DNA of 64,000 bases from Streptomyces venezuelae (GTDB lineage Bacteria > Actinomycetota > Actinomycetes > Streptomycetales > Streptomycetaceae), in assembly GCF_008642335.1 (NCBI RefSeq), contig NZ_CP029191.1, positions 7,378,001 through 7,442,000 on the forward strand, given 5' to 3'. Positions 47,632 to 57,556 of this stretch are shown one piece after another. The stretch's first letter is position 1, and each line of letters begins with the position of its first letter. The notes below the pieces were generated by a model. It did no database searches. It saw nothing but the letters and a program-made list of their open reading frames with translations, and was not told the origin of the DNA. Both the position numbers and the translations under genes were made by a program.

Positions 47632-50508
47632 ATGAACTTGGTGGATCGTGGTGAAGAACTCTCGGTCATGGAGCACATGCTCGACTCAACCGAGAGCGGG
47701 CATGGCGGCGTCCTTCTGGTGAGCGGCGCCGTCGCCAGTGGCAAGACCGCGCTGCTGCGCGCCTTCGGCGCGCGCGTCACCGCAAGAGGCGCACTGTATC
47801 TGCAGGCCACGGCGTCCGGCGCGGAGGCGGACCTGCCCCTCGGAATCATGGGGCAACTGCTTCTGGGCGCCGGTCTGCCCGGCGCGGACGCGCGCCGCGC
47901 GACAGAGCTCGTGCGGTGCGCGGCGGGCTCGGCCCGCTCGCGACGGGCGGCCGGCGAACGGCCCGCCGTGGCCATGGAGGGGATTCCCGAGCTGTGCGGA
48001 CTGCTGCTCGAAAAATCCAGGGAAAGGCCCTTGGTGCTCAGTATCGACGATGTGCAGCACGCCGACGGAGACTCGCTCGAATGCCTCCTCTACCTGTCGC
48101 GCCGACTGGCCGTGAGCCGGATTCTGGTCGTGCTGGGAGAGAACAGCGACTTCCTGGCGGGCAATACGAGATTGCGCGTCGATTTACTGCGTCTGCCCGG
48201 CTGCCGGAATATCAGGCTCGGCCCGCTCCAGCGGTCCGGAGTCGCAGAGATGATCTCTGAATTCGGTGAGCCGTGGTGGGGGACGCGCAAGCTCGTCCCC
48301 GAACTGCTCCACAGGGGCGGCGGCAGCCCCCTCCTGACCCGGGCGCTCATCGAGGACCACCGCGCCGCGGGCGCCACGGCCACCGCCGTCGGCGATCCCG
48401 TACCGGGCGAGTCCTTCGTCCGTGCCGTCGCCACCTGCCTCTACCGCAGCGACCTCGCCACCCGCCGCACCGCGTGGGCGCTGGCGGTCGCGGGCCCCGA
48501 CATGTCGCTCGCCGAACTCGTGGAGGTCCTCGGGACCAGCAGGGAATCGCTTCTGCGCAGCCTGCGAGCGCTGAACGAGGCGGGCCTCCTCGACGCGGGC
48601 TGGTTCCGGCACGAGGCCGGGCGCGCCGCCGTCCTCCGAAGCCTGGAGCCCACCGACCGCGCCCGCGTCGAGGCCCGCTGCGCCCGGGTCCTGCACGAAC
48701 ACGGCGCGGCCGCCTCCGCGGTCGTACGGCACCTGATCGCGGCCGAGACCGTCGACGCGCCCTGGGCGCGGCGCACCCTCATCGAGGCCGCCGAGCGCGC
48801 CCTCGCCGACGACGAGACCGACCTCGCCCTCACCTGCCTGCGCATCGCCCGCGACACCAGCACCGACGCCCACCAGTCCCTGGAGATACGGGCCGCCCTC
48901 ACCCGGGCCCTCTGGCGCGTCAACCCGGCCGGCGTCGTCCAGCACCTGCCCGAACTCACGGCTGCCGCGCTGGACGGACGGCTCGGCACCCGGCACGCCG
49001 ACGCGCTCGTGGGCCACCTGCTCTGGTTCGGCCGCCCGGAACGAGCCCTCGACGTGCTCCGCGCCGTCGAGCGGCAAAGCGCCGAGCGGCCCGGCCGATC
49101 CGGCGCCGGCACACCGCACCGGCACGACTGCCCGCGCCTCTGGCTGACGTACGCCTATCCGGGCCTCTCCGTCCCCGACTGCACGGCCCCCGGCGGGACA
49201 CCGGAGCACACGACCGCGCAGGACACCACCCCACAGCACGCGGCGGCGCTGGCCCGCAGCCCGCACCAGCGGGCGGCGAGCCTGGTGAAGTCGCTCCTCG
49301 ACGGGTCCGGCAAGGACGTGGTGGTCAGAGCCGAGCAGATCCTGCAGAGCACCCGCCTCGACGACGACACCGTGACCGCGCTCCTCGTCGCCGTCGACTC
49401 CCTGGTGCTCGCCGACCGCCTCGAAGCGGCGGCCTTCTGGTGCGAGACGCTGCTCGCCGAGGCCGCCGAGCGGCGTGCGCCCCTGTGGCAGGCGCTCCTC
49501 GCCGCGGCCAGGGCCCGCATCGAACTCAGGGCGGGCGCGCTCACGACCGCGCGGAAGCTGGCGCGTTCGGCGCTCACCCTCGTACCGGTGGACGGATGGG
49601 GCGTGGCCGTCGCCGCGCCCGTCGCCACCGCACTGTTCACCGGCACACTGATGGGCCGGCTCGACGAAGCGGCGGCCCAACTCGCCGTACCCGTACCCGA
49701 CTCGGCCTTCCAGACGACCGACGGGCTGCTCTACCTCAGGGCCCGCGGCCACTACTTCCTCGCCGCGGGACGGCCCTATGCCGCGCTGGACGACTTCCTC
49801 ACCTGCGGCGACCTCATGCGCCGCCGGCGCTTCGACCTGCCCGCGCTGGTCCCGTGGCGCACCGACGCCGCCGAGGCGCAGCTCTCGCTGGGCGACCGCG
49901 AGCGGGCCCGCGCCCTCGCCGAGGAGCAACTCGCCCTCGCGGCAGGTCAGAAGGGCTGGGTCCGCGCCGTGTCGCTGCGCGTGCTCGCCCGTACGCTGAA
50001 GGCCGCGCACCGGCCGCCGCTGCTCGGTGAGGCCGTCGAGATCCTGCGGGACCGCGGGCACCGCATCGAACTCGTCCGAGCACTGGACGAGTTGGCCCGT
50101 ACGCAGCGCGAGCTCGGCAAGGTGGGTCAGGCCAGGGCGCTGGCCCGCAAGGCGCAGCAGCTGGCGGGGGAGTGCGGCATGCCCGTGCCGCCGTCCGCGG
50201 CCGACACGGGCAGCCCGCACCCGGCCGAGCAGCCCTGGTCGTCCGGCAACCGCCGACATCCCGACGAACTCAGCAACGCCGAACTGCGGGTGGCCACGCT
50301 CGCCGTGCGCGGCCACACCAATCGCCAGATCGCCGACAAGCTCTGCATCACCATCAGCACCGTCGAACAGCACCTGACGCGCGCCTACCGCAAGCTCGCC
50401 GTGCAGCGGCGCGCGGACCTCGCGGCCAAGATCGGCCCGGTCGCGGGACCGGGCGACGGAGAGGAACCCGCGACGCACGACGCCTGCGACCGGCTGCACG
50501 TGTGCTGA
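47632..50508 (+). CDS. Large LuxR-family (LAL-like) ATP-binding transcriptional regulator
   Basis: A 958-residue regulator. Residues ~1-170 hold an AAA/NACHT-like ATPase with Walker A SGAVASGKTALL (~35) and Walker B LVLSIDDVQH (~128). A long TPR-like helical middle (~270-850) precedes a C-terminal LuxR helix-turn-helix (LSNAELRVATLAVRGHTNRQ then TVEQHLTRAYRKLAV). LAL regulators often activate antibiotic clusters. Codon 185 is TTA (48184-48186), so translation should depend on the bldA tRNA. ATG at 47632 has a good ribosome site. Confidence 0.9.
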   Translation: MNLVDRGEELSVMEHMLDSTESGHGGVLLVSGAVASGKTALLRAFGARVTARGALYLQATASGAEADLPLGIMGQLLLGAGLPGADARRATELVRCAAGSARSRRAAGERPAVAMEGIPELCGLLLEKSRERPLVLSIDDVQHADGDSLECLLYLSRRLAVSRILVVLGENSDFLAGNTRLRVDLLRLPGCRNIRLGPLQRSGVAEMISEFGEPWWGTRKLVPELLHRGGGSPLLTRALIEDHRAAGATATAVGDPVPGESFVRAVATCLYRSDLATRRTAWALAVAGPDMSLAELVEVLGTSRESLLRSLRALNEAGLLDAGWFRHEAGRAAVLRSLEPTDRARVEARCARVLHEHGAAASAVVRHLIAAETVDAPWARRTLIEAAERALADDETDLALTCLRIARDTSTDAHQSLEIRAALTRALWRVNPAGVVQHLPELTAAALDGRLGTRHADALVGHLLWFGRPERALDVLRAVERQSAERPGRSGAGTPHRHDCPRLWLTYAYPGLSVPDCTAPGGTPEHTTAQDTTPQHAAALARSPHQRAASLVKSLLDGSGKDVVVRAEQILQSTRLDDDTVTALLVAVDSLVLADRLEAAAFWCETLLAEAAERRAPLWQALLAAARARIELRAGALTTARKLARSALTLVPVDGWGVAVAAPVATALFTGTLMGRLDEAAAQLAVPVPDSAFQTTDGLLYLRARGHYFLAAGRPYAALDDFLTCGDLMRRRRFDLPALVPWRTDAAEAQLSLGDRERARALAEEQLALAAGQKGWVRAVSLRVLARTLKAAHRPPLLGEAVEILRDRGHRIELVRALDELARTQRELGKVGQARALARKAQQLAGECGMPVPPSAADTGSPHPAEQPWSSGNRRHPDELSNAELRVATLAVRGHTNRQIADKLCITISTVEQHLTRAYRKLAVQRRADLAAKIGPVAGPGDGEEPATHDACDRLHVC

Positions 50509-50663
50509 CGACGGGACATCCGTCATGCGTCCGTCTCCCCCTCGGTGAGGCCGTGGCTGCCGTCGCGGTGACGCGGTTCCGTTTCTACGCGGCGGGCGGT
50601 CACACGGCGGTCCGAAGATCTGTGACCGATTCACAGGAAACGGGCCGCACCGGGCTGTGACCG

Positions 50664-51932
50664 GTGCGTGACGGGCGTTCGGTCACCGTGGACTTCATGA
50701 TCAAGGCGGGCGTCCGTCTCACGCTGCTGTACGGCGCGCTGCTCGTCGCCTCCGGGGCGGTCCTGCTCGCGCTCACGTATCTCCTCGTCCTGCGCTTTCC
50801 CGCGGACCGCGTCCTCGTCGACGGGGCGGAGGCGGGCATGGGCGCGGGGACGGACGGGAGCGGCGACCGCTCCGCCGGAGGGTTCCCCGGTGTGCGGTCG
50901 GCGGCCCGCTCCGGCGACGTCTTCGCCTGGCTCCAGGAACAGGCGGTACGTCAGCACGCGGACCAGTTGCGGGAGTTGCTGGTGCAGTCCGGCGTCGCGC
51001 TCGCCGCCATGCTGGTGGTCTCCGCCGTCCTCGGCCGGCTGGTCGCCCGGCGTGTGCTGCGCCCGCTGCGGGCGATGACCGCAACCGTCCGGCGCGTTTC
51101 GGCGCACACCCTCCACGAGCGGCTGGCCCTCCGGGGTCCGGCCGACGAGCTCAAGGAGCTCGCCGACACCGTGGACGGGCTCCTCGGCCGCCTGGAAGCG
51201 GCCCTCGGCTCCCACCGGCGGTTCGTCGCCGACGCCGCCCACGCCCTGCGCGCCCCGCTCACCCTGGAGCACACGCTGCTGCGGGAGACGCTCACCGACC
51301 GCGACGCCACCGCGGAAACGTTTCGCGCGAGCTCCGAGCGGCTCCTGGAGATCAGTCAACGGCAGGCACGCCTCCTGGAGTCCCTGCTGACGCTCGCGGG
51401 CAGCCACCGCGGGCTCGTCGACCGCGAGGAGCTGGACCTCGCGCTCCTCGCCGAGTGGGCGCTGCGCCTCGCGCGCCCGGAGACCGAGCGGCGTGGGCTG
51501 CGGGTGGCGGCGGCCGTCGCGCCCGCGCCCCTCCTGGGCGACCCGGCGCTCGTCCAGCGCCTGGTGTCCTGCCTCGTGGACAACGCGGTCGGACACAACC
51601 GCCCCGGCGGGCGGGTGGAGGTCGCCACCGCCGTACGGGACGGGCACGCCGTCGTCTCCGTCGCCAACACCGGCGCCCGCGTGGCGCCCGAGCAGGTGAA
51701 CCGCCTCTTCGAACCCTTCCAGGGCCCCGGCCGAACGGCCGACGACGGCAGGCCCGGTCTCGGCCTGGCGATCGTGCACGCCATCGCCCTCGCCCACGGC
51801 GCGGTGATCACCGCAGGCGCGCGCCCGGACGGCGGACTCGCCGTGGAAGTCGCCTTTCCGATAGGGGCCGGAGATCCATGTAAAGGGGCGGACGACATTG
51901 GGCAGTTGGACAAGGAAACGGGACTTCGTTGA
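50664..51932 (+). CDS. Orphan sensor histidine kinase
   Basis: A 422-residue kinase from GTG at 50664 (ATG at 50697 is also possible). Two helices (~18-42 and ~112-132) flank a ~70-residue external loop; HAMP follows (~135-185); the phosphoacceptor His is in DAAHALRAPLTLEH (~195). The ATPase shows N box CLVDNAVGHN and G box GRPGLGLAIVHA. No response regulator is next to it, which is unusual for this EnvZ/OmpR-like type. Confidence 0.87.
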   Translation: MRDGRSVTVDFMIKAGVRLTLLYGALLVASGAVLLALTYLLVLRFPADRVLVDGAEAGMGAGTDGSGDRSAGGFPGVRSAARSGDVFAWLQEQAVRQHADQLRELLVQSGVALAAMLVVSAVLGRLVARRVLRPLRAMTATVRRVSAHTLHERLALRGPADELKELADTVDGLLGRLEAALGSHRRFVADAAHALRAPLTLEHTLLRETLTDRDATAETFRASSERLLEISQRQARLLESLLTLAGSHRGLVDREELDLALLAEWALRLARPETERRGLRVAAAVAPAPLLGDPALVQRLVSCLVDNAVGHNRPGGRVEVATAVRDGHAVVSVANTGARVAPEQVNRLFEPFQGPGRTADDGRPGLGLAIVHAIALAHGAVITAGARPDGGLAVEVAFPIGAGDPCKGADDIGQLDKETGLR

Positions 51933-52043
51933 GCAAAGGCCCGGTCACCTCCTACCGTGGTCGCCCGACGTAATTCCCCGAAGAGGCCCGTATGACGGGC
52001 CCGAGAGAATTCCGGGGAATTTCCTCATGCACGGGAGGAACCC

Positions 52044-53096
52044 TTGGTTGTCGTGATGGCCCCCGAGGCCACGCAGCAGGATGTGGACGCGGTCGTCGAA
52101 CTGGTGCGCACGGCGGGCGGGGACGCGTTCGTCAGCCGGGGCGTGACCCGCACCATCGTCGGGCTCGTCGGGGACGTGGCCGCGTTCGGCGCCCTCAACC
52201 TCGCCCACCTGCGCGGCGTCCTGGACGTGGTGCGGATCTCGGTCCCGTACAAGCTGGTCAGCAGGGAACACCACCTCGAACGCTCCGTGGTGACCGTGGC
52301 GGGCGTCCCCATCGGCCCCGGCACACTGACCGTGATCGCGGGCCCCTGCGCGGTGGAGACCGCCTCGCAGACCCTCGCCGCCGCCCGCATGGCCAAGGCG
52401 GCGGGCGCCACGCTCCTCAGGGGCGGCGCCTACAAACCGCGCACATCGCCGTACGCCTATCAGGGTCTCGGCGAGAGCGGACTGCGCATTCTCGCCGACG
52501 TACGGGAGGAGACGGGCCTCCCCGTGGTGACCGAGGTCATCGACCCGGCCAGCGTCGAACTCGTCGCGCCCTACGCCGACATGCTGCAGATCGGCACCCG
52601 CAACATGCACAACTTCGCCCTGCTCCAGGAGGTGGGTGCGGCGGGCCGGCCCGTCCTGCTGAAGCGCGGCTTCGGCGCCACCGTCGAGGAGTGGCTGATG
52701 GCCGCCGAGTACATCGCCCAGCGCGGCAATCTCGACATCGTGCTCTGCGAGCGCGGCATCCGCACCTTCGAGACCGCCACCCGCAACACCCTGGACATCA
52801 GCGCCGTACCGGTCGTCCAGCGCCTCTCCCACCTGCCCGTCATCGTCGACCCCTCGCACTCGGGCGGCCGCAGGGACCTCGTCCTGCCGCTCACCCGCGC
52901 CGCCCTCGCCGCCGGCGCGGACGGCGTCATGATCGACGTGCACCCCGAGCCGGGGACCGCGCTCTGCGACGGCGACCAGGCCCTCACTCAGGCAGAGGTC
53001 GACGAGGTGGCGCACGCCGTAGGGGCCCTGACGCCGCTGATGGGACGCACCCTCGCGGGTGCCGCCGCCGGCGCGCAGACCGGTAGGGGTGAATAG
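52044..53096 (+). CDS. aroF: 3-deoxy-7-phosphoheptulonate (DAHP) synthase, type I-beta with N-terminal regulatory domain
   Basis: A 350-residue enzyme for the first step of the shikimate pathway (PEP + erythrose-4-phosphate). Residues 1-75 form the ferredoxin-like regulatory domain; the TIM barrel carries IAGPCAVE, LRGGAYKPRTSPYAYQG, LLKRGFGATVEEWL and VDPSHSGGRRD. TTG at 52044 follows GGGAGGAAC. Streptomyces usually relies on a class II DAHP synthase for primary metabolism, so this extra type I enzyme may serve secondary metabolism. Confidence 0.92.
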   Translation: MVVVMAPEATQQDVDAVVELVRTAGGDAFVSRGVTRTIVGLVGDVAAFGALNLAHLRGVLDVVRISVPYKLVSREHHLERSVVTVAGVPIGPGTLTVIAGPCAVETASQTLAAARMAKAAGATLLRGGAYKPRTSPYAYQGLGESGLRILADVREETGLPVVTEVIDPASVELVAPYADMLQIGTRNMHNFALLQEVGAAGRPVLLKRGFGATVEEWLMAAEYIAQRGNLDIVLCERGIRTFETATRNTLDISAVPVVQRLSHLPVIVDPSHSGGRRDLVLPLTRAALAAGADGVMIDVHPEPGTALCDGDQALTQAEVDEVAHAVGALTPLMGRTLAGAAAGAQTGRGE

Positions 53097-53444
53097 GGGT
53101 GGCGCAGGCCGTGGCGCGCCACTAGTGAGGGGTACCAGGCCGGAAAACGCGTTGTTAAGGTGAACATGACCGGCCGGGGAAACGCATCCCGCGGCATGAC
53201 GGTACGGATTCCGTGAATTCCCGGAATCCGATTGCGGTGGTTGAAGACGGCGAAGGGCGCACCCGTGCGCGCCGCACCCTTCGCCGTGATCCGGGAGAAA
53301 CACACGCCTGCAGAGCGCGCAACGCATTCACTTCAGGGGCCCTCGACCAAGGGCGAACGCGTACGCGGCGCGGCGGTGTGGCGTGACCGGTCGGCGTGCC
53401 GGGACACGCACACGGGGGACATCAGAGCTTGAGGGGGAGTTGAG
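53097..53444. promoter_or_regulatory. Intergenic region with hairpin and 9-bp inverted repeat
   Basis: 348 bases. An inverted repeat CGGATTCCG (53205-53213)/CGGAATCCG (53222-53230) could be an operator. A perfect 11-bp hairpin, ACGGCGAAGGG (53247-53257) with CCCTTCGCCGT (53277-53287), may end the aroF transcript. No gene seen. Confidence 0.5.
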
Positions 53445-54425
53445 TTGGCAACACCCGAGCACGCAGAGATCGACCGATTCATGGTCGTCGAAGTCGAGAT
53501 CGGCTCGCTTTCGACGGCTGACTCACCGCGAACGGCCGGAGTCGATCCGGAGCACGTACAGGCACTGGCGGTCGTACAGACCCCGCTGCCGCCCATCACG
53601 GTGCACCGCCCGACGATGCGCGTCATCGACGGACTGCACCGCCTGCGCGCCGCCGAACTCCAGGGGCAGCGCAAGATCGCCGTGAAGTACTTCGACGGCG
53701 CGGAGGACGACGCCTTCGTCCTCGCCGTCGAGTCCAACGTCACCCACGGCCTGCCGCTGACCACGGCCGACCGCAAGCGGGCGGCCGCCCGCATCATCGC
53801 CACGCACCCGCAGTGGTCGGACCGGATGATCGCCTCGGTCAGCGGCATCGCGCCCGGCACCGTCGCGGACATCCGCAGGCGTGCGCCGGGCGGCAGGGAC
53901 GGCGAGGAGAGCCGGATCGGCCACGACGGCCGGGTGCGGCCCATCAACGGCGCCGAGGGGCGCAGGGTCGCCAGCGAGCTCATCGCGCGGAACCCGGCCC
54001 TGTCGCTGCGCCAGGTGGCCCGCGTCGCCTCCATCTCGCCGGAGACGGTACGGGACGTACGCAACCGCATGATGCGCGGCGAGGACCCCGTACCGCAGCG
54101 CGGGAAGCGGACGGACCACGGCGGCCACGTCCCGCCGCCGCGGGTCGCCCGCCCCTCGGCCGTGCCCGACCGGGACGCGGCCCAGGACCGCGCCGCCGCC
54201 GTCAAGCGCCTCAAGGCCGACCCGGCGCTGCGCTTCAGCGAGATCGGCCGCACCCTGCTGCGGCTCCTCAACATCCACACCATCAGCATGGAGGAGTGGG
54301 ACCAGATCATCGAGAAGGTCCCGCCGCACTGCCGGGGCATCGTCGCCTATCTGGCCGGGGAGAGCGCGGAGATGTGGACGGAGGTGGCGATGCGGGTGCA
54401 GAGCAAGGTCGCGGAGACGGCTTAG
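53445..54425 (+). CDS. StrR-like ParB-domain transcriptional regulator
   Basis: A 326-residue protein. Residues ~15-115 are the ParB/Srx-like domain (LPPITVHRPTMRVIDGLHRLRAAEL), followed by helix-turn-helix segments (~130-220, DRMIASVSGIAPGTVADIRRR). This is the architecture of StrR and related pathway-specific activators in streptomycin and glycopeptide clusters. TTG at 53445 has GAGGGGGAG upstream. No biosynthetic enzymes other than the DAHP synthase are adjacent. Confidence 0.85.
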   Translation: MATPEHAEIDRFMVVEVEIGSLSTADSPRTAGVDPEHVQALAVVQTPLPPITVHRPTMRVIDGLHRLRAAELQGQRKIAVKYFDGAEDDAFVLAVESNVTHGLPLTTADRKRAAARIIATHPQWSDRMIASVSGIAPGTVADIRRRAPGGRDGEESRIGHDGRVRPINGAEGRRVASELIARNPALSLRQVARVASISPETVRDVRNRMMRGEDPVPQRGKRTDHGGHVPPPRVARPSAVPDRDAAQDRAAAVKRLKADPALRFSEIGRTLLRLLNIHTISMEEWDQIIEKVPPHCRGIVAYLAGESAEMWTEVAMRVQSKVAETA

Positions 54426-54563
54426 CCGCTGCTCCGTCGCACGGTGTCCAAGTGGGCGGGGCCCGCGGTTGGACGGCGGAGCCCTGCCCGCCGCCCGCCG
54501 CGCGGCACCCCGGGCGCCGTGTCCCCGCGTGCGGGCGCGGGAGCCTCCGCCTAGCGTGATGCC

Positions 54564-56666
54564 ATGGAGCACGACCCGGCGGGGCAATGCCGCTGTGGAC
54601 AGCAGCCGGCCGGGGAACCGGCCGGCTGTTTCCTGGCGCTGTACGGCGCCGCGCTGCGCACGGGCCGCTTCGACTGGGACCTCGACACGGGCCTCATGAC
54701 GATGGACGCCACCGCCCACGAGGTCTTCGACGTACGCCCCGAGCAGTACGACAACCGGCCGGAGACCCTCGCCTTCCGCGTGCCGACCGTCGAGGGGCAC
54801 CGCCTGGACCAGATCGTCTCGCACGCCCTGAAGGACGGCAGCGAGACGTACGGCGCGTACTTCCGCATCCGCTGCCACACCGGGACGCTGCGCTGGACCC
54901 ACACGCAGGGCTGCATCCTGCGCGACGCCACGGGCCGCCCGCGCCGCATCGTGGGCCTCGTCAGGGACGCCACCCGGGAGCTCGGCGACAGCCCCGCCGC
55001 GCTGCGCGAGCGCGCCGACGAGGAGGCGGAGCGGCGCCGCACCACGAGCCTCGTCCAGGGCACCACCGCGGCGCTCGCGCACGCCCGCACCGTCCGTGAC
55101 GTCATCGATGTCCTGCGCGACACCCACGGCCTCGCCCACCTGGGCGCGTCGAACCTCGTCATGGGCCTCGTCGAGGCGGGCCGCATCCGGCTCGTCGCCG
55201 AGGGCCCCGCGGGCAGCTTCGTGCCCGGCACCGACTTCACGGGCGTCGACGAGGACTACCCCATGAGCGAGGTCGTCCGCACCCTCGCCCCGCGCTACAT
55301 CGAGACGGCCGACGAATTCGCCGAGTCCTACCCGCTGCTCTGGCCGCACATCGACGAGCTCGGCATCACCGCGGCCGCCTATCTGCCGCTGATCGCGCAG
55401 GCCCGCCCCATCGGCGTGCTCGGCCTGCTCTACCAGGACAAGACGGGCTTCACCGAGGAGGAGCGCAACGTCCTGGTCGCCCTGGGCAGCAGCATCGCGC
55501 AGAGCCTGCAGCGCGCCATGTTCTACGAGCAGGAGAAGGACCTCGCCCAGGGCCTCCAGCAGGCCATGCTGCCCCGCACCATCCCCGGCGTGCCGGGCGC
55601 GGAGATCGCCGTCCGGTACCGCTCGGCGGCGCTCGGACGGGACATCGGCGGCGACTGGTACGACGTGATCCCGCTGCCCGGTGGCCACGTCGGCGCCGTC
55701 ATCGGCGACGTCCAGGGCCACGACACGCACGCCGCCGCCGTCATGGGCCAGCTCCGCATCGTGCTGCGCGCCTACGCCGCCGAGGGTCACACGCCCGCCA
55801 CCGTCATGGCCCGCGCCTCCACCTTCCTGCACGAACTGGACACCGACCGCTTCGCGACCTGCCTCTATGCCGACGCCGACCTCACCACCGGAGTGGTGCA
55901 GCTCGTCCGCGCGGGACACCTCGACCCGCTCCTCCAGCGCACCGACGGCTCCTGCCACCGGGTCTCCGTGGACGGCGGCCTGCCGCTGGGCCTCTCCGCG
56001 GAGTTCGGCCGACTCGACTACCCCGTCACCACCCTCGAACTCGACCAGGGCCAGACCCTGTTGCTCTGCACCGACGGCCTCGTCGAGGAGCCCGGCGCCG
56101 ACCTGGACGACGGCATGCGCGCCCTCGCGGAGCTCGCCGCCGTCGCACCCCGCGACCTGCAGCGGCTCGCCGACCGGCTCTGCGGCATCGTCGACGGCCG
56201 CGGCGGGGACGACGACGCGGCGCTCCTGCTCCTGCGCCGCCGCACCGACGACGCGCCCCGCTCGGGCGGCCGACTCCAGCAGCACGTCGCCCCGAGCGAC
56301 CCGGAGGCGCTCGCCGAGGCCCGGCACATGATCAGGGCCGCGGTGCGGGCGTGGGGCGCGGGCGAGCGCGCCGACGAGATCGAGCTGGTGGCCGACGAGG
56401 TGATCACCAACGCGCTCATGCACACCGACGGGTCCGCCATCGTGACCCTGCGCGTCCTGACCGGCACCGACCGGCGGCTGCGCGTCGACGTCGAGGACTC
56501 GTCGAGCGCCCTGCCGCGCCGCCGCGACGCGGGCGAGTCCGGGGTGTCGGGCCGCGGCCTGCTCCTGGTGGACCGGCTCGCGGACGCGTGGGGCGTCGAG
56601 GCCCGAGGGGGCGGCAAATGCGTGTGGTGCGAGTTCGTCGTACCCGCCCGGGAAGAGCGGGAGTGA
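54564..56666 (+). CDS. PAS-GAF-SpoIIE phosphatase with C-terminal anti-sigma-type ATPase
   Basis: A 700-residue signalling protein: PAS domain (~25-145, with LRWTHTQGCILRD), GAF (~165-330), PP2C/SpoIIE phosphatase (~345-560, with RDIGGDWYDVIPL, IGDVQGHD and the GGDDDAALL metal site), and a HATPase_c of the RsbW kind (~570-695, VADEVITNALMH). Such proteins dephosphorylate anti-anti-sigma factors in response to small-molecule or redox signals. It lies 10 bases upstream of the glycosylase gene. Confidence 0.9.
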   Translation: MEHDPAGQCRCGQQPAGEPAGCFLALYGAALRTGRFDWDLDTGLMTMDATAHEVFDVRPEQYDNRPETLAFRVPTVEGHRLDQIVSHALKDGSETYGAYFRIRCHTGTLRWTHTQGCILRDATGRPRRIVGLVRDATRELGDSPAALRERADEEAERRRTTSLVQGTTAALAHARTVRDVIDVLRDTHGLAHLGASNLVMGLVEAGRIRLVAEGPAGSFVPGTDFTGVDEDYPMSEVVRTLAPRYIETADEFAESYPLLWPHIDELGITAAAYLPLIAQARPIGVLGLLYQDKTGFTEEERNVLVALGSSIAQSLQRAMFYEQEKDLAQGLQQAMLPRTIPGVPGAEIAVRYRSAALGRDIGGDWYDVIPLPGGHVGAVIGDVQGHDTHAAAVMGQLRIVLRAYAAEGHTPATVMARASTFLHELDTDRFATCLYADADLTTGVVQLVRAGHLDPLLQRTDGSCHRVSVDGGLPLGLSAEFGRLDYPVTTLELDQGQTLLLCTDGLVEEPGADLDDGMRALAELAAVAPRDLQRLADRLCGIVDGRGGDDDAALLLLRRRTDDAPRSGGRLQQHVAPSDPEALAEARHMIRAAVRAWGAGERADEIELVADEVITNALMHTDGSAIVTLRVLTGTDRRLRVDVEDSSSALPRRRDAGESGVSGRGLLLVDRLADAWGVEARGGGKCVWCEFVVPAREERE

Positions 56667-56676
56667 GGGAAGAGCC

Positions 56677-57537
56677 ATGCCCGAACTGCCAGAAGTGGAA
56701 GCGCTGCGCGAGTTCCTGACGGGCCATCTGGTCGGCCGGGAGATCGAGCGCGTGCTGCCCGTCGCCATCAGCGTCCTCAAGACGTACGACCCGCCGCCCG
56801 GCGCCCTCGAGGGCCGTACCGTCACCGCCGTGGAGCGGCACGGAAAGTTCCTCGACATCGACGCCGACGGGACGCACCTGGTCACCCACCTCGCCCGCGC
56901 GGGCTGGCTGCGCTGGCACGACAGCGTCCCCGACGGCATGCCGCGCCCCGGCAAGGGTCCGCTGGCGCTGCGTGTCGCCCTGACGACGGGGGAGGGCTTC
57001 GACCTCACGGAGGCCGGCACGCAGAAGCGCCTCGCGGTGTACGTCACCGAGGCGCCGCTGGAGCTCCCCGGCATCGCGCGGCTCGGCCCCGACCCGCTGG
57101 CCGCCGACTTCGACGAGGAACGGCTCGCGGGTCTCCTGGCGGGCGAACGACGGCAGATCAAGGGGGCGTTGCGCGACCAGAGCCTGATCGCGGGCGTCGG
57201 GAACGCGTACAGCGACGAGATCCTGCACGCGGCCCGCATGTCACCCTTCTGGCTCACGTCGAGCCTGACCGAGGAGGAAGTCCATGGGCTGCATGTGGCG
57301 CTGCTGGCCACGCTGACCGAGGCGGTGGAGCGCTCGCGCGGTGTCGCGGCGGGCCGCCTCAAGGCGGAGAAGAAGAGCGGCCTGCGCGTGCACGGCCGCA
57401 CCGGTGAGCCGTGCCCGGTGTGCGGCGACACGATCAGGGAGGTCTCCTTCGCCGACTCCTCGCTGCAGTACTGCCCGACCTGTCAGACGGGCGGGAAGCT
57501 GCTCGCGGACCGGCGGATGTCCCGGCTGCTGAAGTAG
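56677..57537 (+). CDS. Fpg/Nei family DNA glycosylase/AP lyase
   Basis: A 286-residue repair enzyme. Pro2-Glu3 (MPELPEVEALR) form the active site after Met removal; Lys in ERHGKFLDI is conserved; the H2TH domain includes LIAGVGNAYSDEILH; a Cys4 zinc finger CPVC-x16-CPTC closes the protein. It removes oxidised bases and nicks the strand. Confidence 0.93.
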   Translation: MPELPEVEALREFLTGHLVGREIERVLPVAISVLKTYDPPPGALEGRTVTAVERHGKFLDIDADGTHLVTHLARAGWLRWHDSVPDGMPRPGKGPLALRVALTTGEGFDLTEAGTQKRLAVYVTEAPLELPGIARLGPDPLAADFDEERLAGLLAGERRQIKGALRDQSLIAGVGNAYSDEILHAARMSPFWLTSSLTEEEVHGLHVALLATLTEAVERSRGVAAGRLKAEKKSGLRVHGRTGEPCPVCGDTIREVSFADSSLQYCPTCQTGGKLLADRRMSRLLK

Positions 57538-57556
57538 CGCGGCGGAGAAGCACGGC

